Of a stretch of 64,000 nt of DNA, positions 61,942 through 64,000 are shown piece by piece. Origin of the DNA: Thalassotalea mangrovi (GTDB lineage: Bacteria > Pseudomonadota > Gammaproteobacteria > Enterobacterales > Alteromonadaceae); assembly GCF_005116735.1 (NCBI RefSeq), contig NZ_SWDB01000007.1:62001-126000 (forward strand). The letters run 5' to 3'. The notes beneath the pieces were generated by a model. It saw only the letters and a list, made by a program, of their open reading frames with translations, did not search any database and was not told the DNA's origin. The translations under genes were made by a program, and so were the position numbers. How positions within the stretch are numbered: the stretch's first letter is position 1; each line of letters starts with the position of its first letter.

Positions 61942-62292
61942 AACATCTCCACGAAATTGGGGCGCGAATCTAACATAGTCGTGACCATCAGGCCAGTCTC
62001 CCCTGGTTAATTATTAACCGTAAAGTTAAATTAACGGAAAAAAAAACCGCAATGCCTTGTTGCCGCTGTGTTGGTCAAGTATTATCGGGCAATCACATAA
62101 CGGCGACACGATGTTTGCACTGCATTTGCACCGACTCAATTTTCTTTTTTTTCCATTGAGTTAACTGATTTTTTCTGGCGCGAAATAGCGCCCATTAGAT
62201 TCAGAAGCATAAAATACGAAAAAGTGGTGATTGAGTTAGTAATTAACCTTAAGACAAACATCGTCTCTAGACTATTATAATAAATTAAACAA
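61942..62292. other. Divergent intergenic region between hslR and gspC
   Basis: No gene is seen in these 351 bases. The stretch is A/T-rich with a TTAACCGTAAAGTTAAATTAACGG dyad-like run near 62012-62035 and a TATAAT hexamer at 62276-62281. The hexamer is too close to the gspC ATG to be a confident promoter. Both divergent promoters should lie here. Confidence 0.5.
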
Positions 62293-63243
62293 ATGTTTAT
62301 GGATTTGGCTCAGATGACAGAAAGGCTCTCGCAAATATGGCAACGGCTACCACAACAGGGTATTGGCCGGGCCTTGGGTGCTTTGCTGATTATTTATATC
62401 GTCTACATGTTAGCCAAAGCTACCTGGTTAATGTTTCCCGACCCGCAGGTCGTAGCAATCAAATCTTCTGCTTCTGATATCAATCAGTCGGCTTCCACCA
62501 GATTCGATACCAGTGCCTTTAAAAAGCTCAACCTATTCGGGGTTAAGGTCGCAAAGCCCGATAATCAGCAAGTTCGTGAAATTGAGGAAGAGTCGGCACC
62601 GGAAACCCGACTGAACCTGACCCTGACTGGCCTGGTTGCCTCCGATGACCCGGCAGTAGCCGCAGCTATCATCGAGTCACAGGGTAAACAGGAAACCTAT
62701 GGTATTGATGACAAGATTGAAGGCACCAGGGCCATCTTAAAACGTGTGAAACTGGATCGGGTGATTATCGAAACCGCCGGACGCCTTGAAACCCTGATGC
62801 TTGATGGCTTTGAATACACCACCACCGTGCCAGCCGCGACCAAGGTTACTGCCCCAAAAACGACCCCATCTACACCGAATCGCCGCACCCTGACCAATAC
62901 TCAAACTCAGGCTAACCAGAGCAAAATAAGAGAGCGGGTGGCACAACTTAAGGCGGATTTGAAAGACAATCCGGCGAAATTTACCGATTACATAAAAGTC
63001 GCCCCGCTTCGGGAACGTGGTCAAATTAAGGGCTATCGGCTGAGCCCGGGGAAAGACAGAGAATTCTTTAGCGATGTTGGCCTTAAACCAGGAGATATCG
63101 CCCTTAGAATCAATGGCAATGACCTGACGGATATGCGCCAGGCGCAGCAAGCCCTGATAGAGCTACGTCAGTCTGCACAATTGTCACTCGTAGTCGAACG
63201 AGGCGGGGAAATACATGATATTTCCCTCGATTTACAAAACTAA
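62293..63243 (+). CDS. gspC: Type II secretion system protein C
   Basis: The 316-aa protein has a short cytoplasmic start, one membrane helix (about residues 25-45), the GspC homology region (FKKLNLFGVKVAKP ... NLTLTGLVASDDPAVAAAIIE ... YGIDDKIEGTRAILKRV) and a C-terminal PDZ domain (REFFSDVGLKPGDIALRINGNDL). It links the inner-membrane platform to the secretin GspD. Start choices are the ATG at 62293 or at 62299. The secretin gene follows after 17 bp, beginning the gsp operon that runs off the window. Confidence 0.95.
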   Translation: MFMDLAQMTERLSQIWQRLPQQGIGRALGALLIIYIVYMLAKATWLMFPDPQVVAIKSSASDINQSASTRFDTSAFKKLNLFGVKVAKPDNQQVREIEEESAPETRLNLTLTGLVASDDPAVAAAIIESQGKQETYGIDDKIEGTRAILKRVKLDRVIIETAGRLETLMLDGFEYTTTVPAATKVTAPKTTPSTPNRRTLTNTQTQANQSKIRERVAQLKADLKDNPAKFTDYIKVAPLRERGQIKGYRLSPGKDREFFSDVGLKPGDIALRINGNDLTDMRQAQQALIELRQSAQLSLVVERGGEIHDISLDLQN

Positions 63244-63260
63244 TAAAGTGGAGAACACCC

Positions 63261-64000
63261 ATGCGCCTCTTTGCTAGCGCAAAACAATTTAAACGTGCTG
63301 CTCTGTTCAGTGTCAGCGCCATGCTGATGTCCAGCAGTTTGTGGACGGCATCCAGTTTTGCCGCGCAGTACTCGCCTAATTTTAAAGGCACCGAGATTAC
63401 TGAGTTCGTCAATATTGTTGGTAAAAACCTGAAAAAAACCATCATTGTTGATCCTAAGGTAAGAGGCAAAATTAACGTTCGTAGTTACGATTTGCTTTCC
63501 GAAGAGCAGTATTACCAGTTCTTCCTCAACGTGCTGGAAGTCTATGGCTTTGCTGTGGTTGAAATGGAAAACAACGTGCTTAAGGTCATTCCTGATAAAG
63601 ACGCTAAGAGTTCAGCAATCCCGGTCGTTGGCGATGAAGCCCCAGGCCAGGGTGATGAAATGGTTACCCGGGTTGTCTCAGTACGCAATGTATCGGTGCG
63701 GGAATTATCACCGCTATTAAGGCAATTGAGCGATCAGGCCGGCGGCGGTAACGTGGTTCACTACGAACCTTCCAATGTGATTATGTTGACGGGTACAGCC
63801 GCGGTGGTAAATCGTTTGGTTGCCATTATTGATCGGGTTGACCGGGCCGGTGACCAGGACGTCAATATTGTTAAACTCGAATACGCTTCTGCCAGTGAAA
63901 TGGTGCGAATTATCGAAAACATCAATAAACCGGCATCCGGTAAAGCCGATACACCGGCATTCCTGATTCCCAAAATTGTTGCCGATGACCGTACTAACTC
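63261..64000 (+). CDS. gspD: Type II secretion system secretin GspD (partial)
   Basis: From the ATG at 63261, preceded by GTGGAGAAC, 246 codons are open to the right edge. A signal peptide (about residues 1-35, ending TASSFAAQ) is followed by the N0 domain (SPNFKGTEITEFVNIVGKN; IIVDPKVRGKINVRSYD). The N1 domain (VRVVSVRNVSVRELSPLL as a region near 137-155; YEPSNVIMLTG) and the start of N2 come next. These are the periplasmic rings of the outer-membrane secretin. The pore-forming part lies outside the window. Confidence 0.95.
   Translation, partial: MRLFASAKQFKRAALFSVSAMLMSSSLWTASSFAAQYSPNFKGTEITEFVNIVGKNLKKTIIVDPKVRGKINVRSYDLLSEEQYYQFFLNVLEVYGFAVVEMENNVLKVIPDKDAKSSAIPVVGDEAPGQGDEMVTRVVSVRNVSVRELSPLLRQLSDQAGGGNVVHYEPSNVIMLTGTAAVVNRLVAIIDRVDRAGDQDVNIVKLEYASASEMVRIIENINKPASGKADTPAFLIPKIVADDRTN

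Noticed and set aside
62276-62281. TATAAT as the gspC -10 box
   Set aside because: It lies 11 bases before the ATG, which leaves no room for a leader with a ribosome site.
1-64000. tRNA, rRNA, CRISPR array, prophage or complete insertion sequence
   Set aside because: None was recognised; the only mobile DNA seen is the non-autonomous MITE and its truncated copy.

Overview
The window looks like a chromosome segment of a marine-type gammaproteobacterium, most likely Alteromonadales (Colwellia/Thalassotalea/Alteromonas-like). This rests on conserved gene order rather than on a marker gene. Two blocks match the Escherichia coli backbone: yibQ-envC-gpmI / yibN-grxC-secB-gpsA-(cysE absent)-trmL, and tex-greB-ompR-envZ-pckA-hslO-hslR. 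The second block continues directly into gspC-gspD, and MITE-type repeats are present. Base composition is moderate and no region looks obviously foreign. No rRNA, tRNA, CRISPR array, prophage or transposase gene was seen.

Positions 1-30.5 kb hold a large exosortase A (XrtA/EpsH-type) exopolysaccharide locus in several divergent and convergent transcription units. It encodes chain-length and outer-membrane export proteins, an initiating polyprenyl-phosphate sugar transferase and a Wzx-type flippase. It also has an O-antigen ligase-like protein of the exosortase-associated kind, four GT4 and three GT2 glycosyltransferases and two NodB-type deacetylases. Further members are a PaaK/CapK-like adenylate-forming enzyme, a CelD-like acyltransferase, a Gfo/Idh-SDR double-domain enzyme and two sulfotransferases. 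The exosortase and the giant PrsT-type TPR lipoprotein close the locus. Three proteins of unknown function are embedded: a 402-aa anchored His-rich protein, a 335-aa propeller-like protein and a 514-aa secreted protein. Together they suggest a polymer that is N-deacetylated, acylated and sulfated, assembled by the Wzx/Wzy route and coupled to protein sorting. No PEP-CTERM substrate is encoded inside the window.

Positions 30.5-37.2 kb hold housekeeping genes: yibQ, envC, gpmI, yibN, grxC, secB, gpsA and trmL. Positions 37.2-43.2 kb hold a truncated MITE, a TetR regulator divergent from an RND efflux pair, and a FieF-like cation exporter. Positions 43.1-47.1 kb hold an alpha/beta hydrolase, a CpxRA-like two-component system and a divergent CpxP/Spy-like gene with a good CpxR box between them. 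Positions 47.2-50.6 kb hold an ECF sigma factor with a four-helix membrane partner, converging on a BlaI repressor / M56 (BlaR1-like) pair whose membrane protein ends in a TonB domain. Positions 50.7-55 kb hold an FMN reductase, glycerate kinase and tex.

A complete 265-bp MITE fills most of the tex-greB intergenic region and ends 10 nt before the greB start. After it come greB, ompR-envZ, a small membrane protein, pckA, hslO, hslR, gspC and the 5' part of gspD, which runs off the right edge. The least explained parts are the unknown proteins and the sulfotransferase-exosortase pairing in the polysaccharide locus, the MITE in front of greB, and the BlaR1-TonB/sigma-factor cluster.
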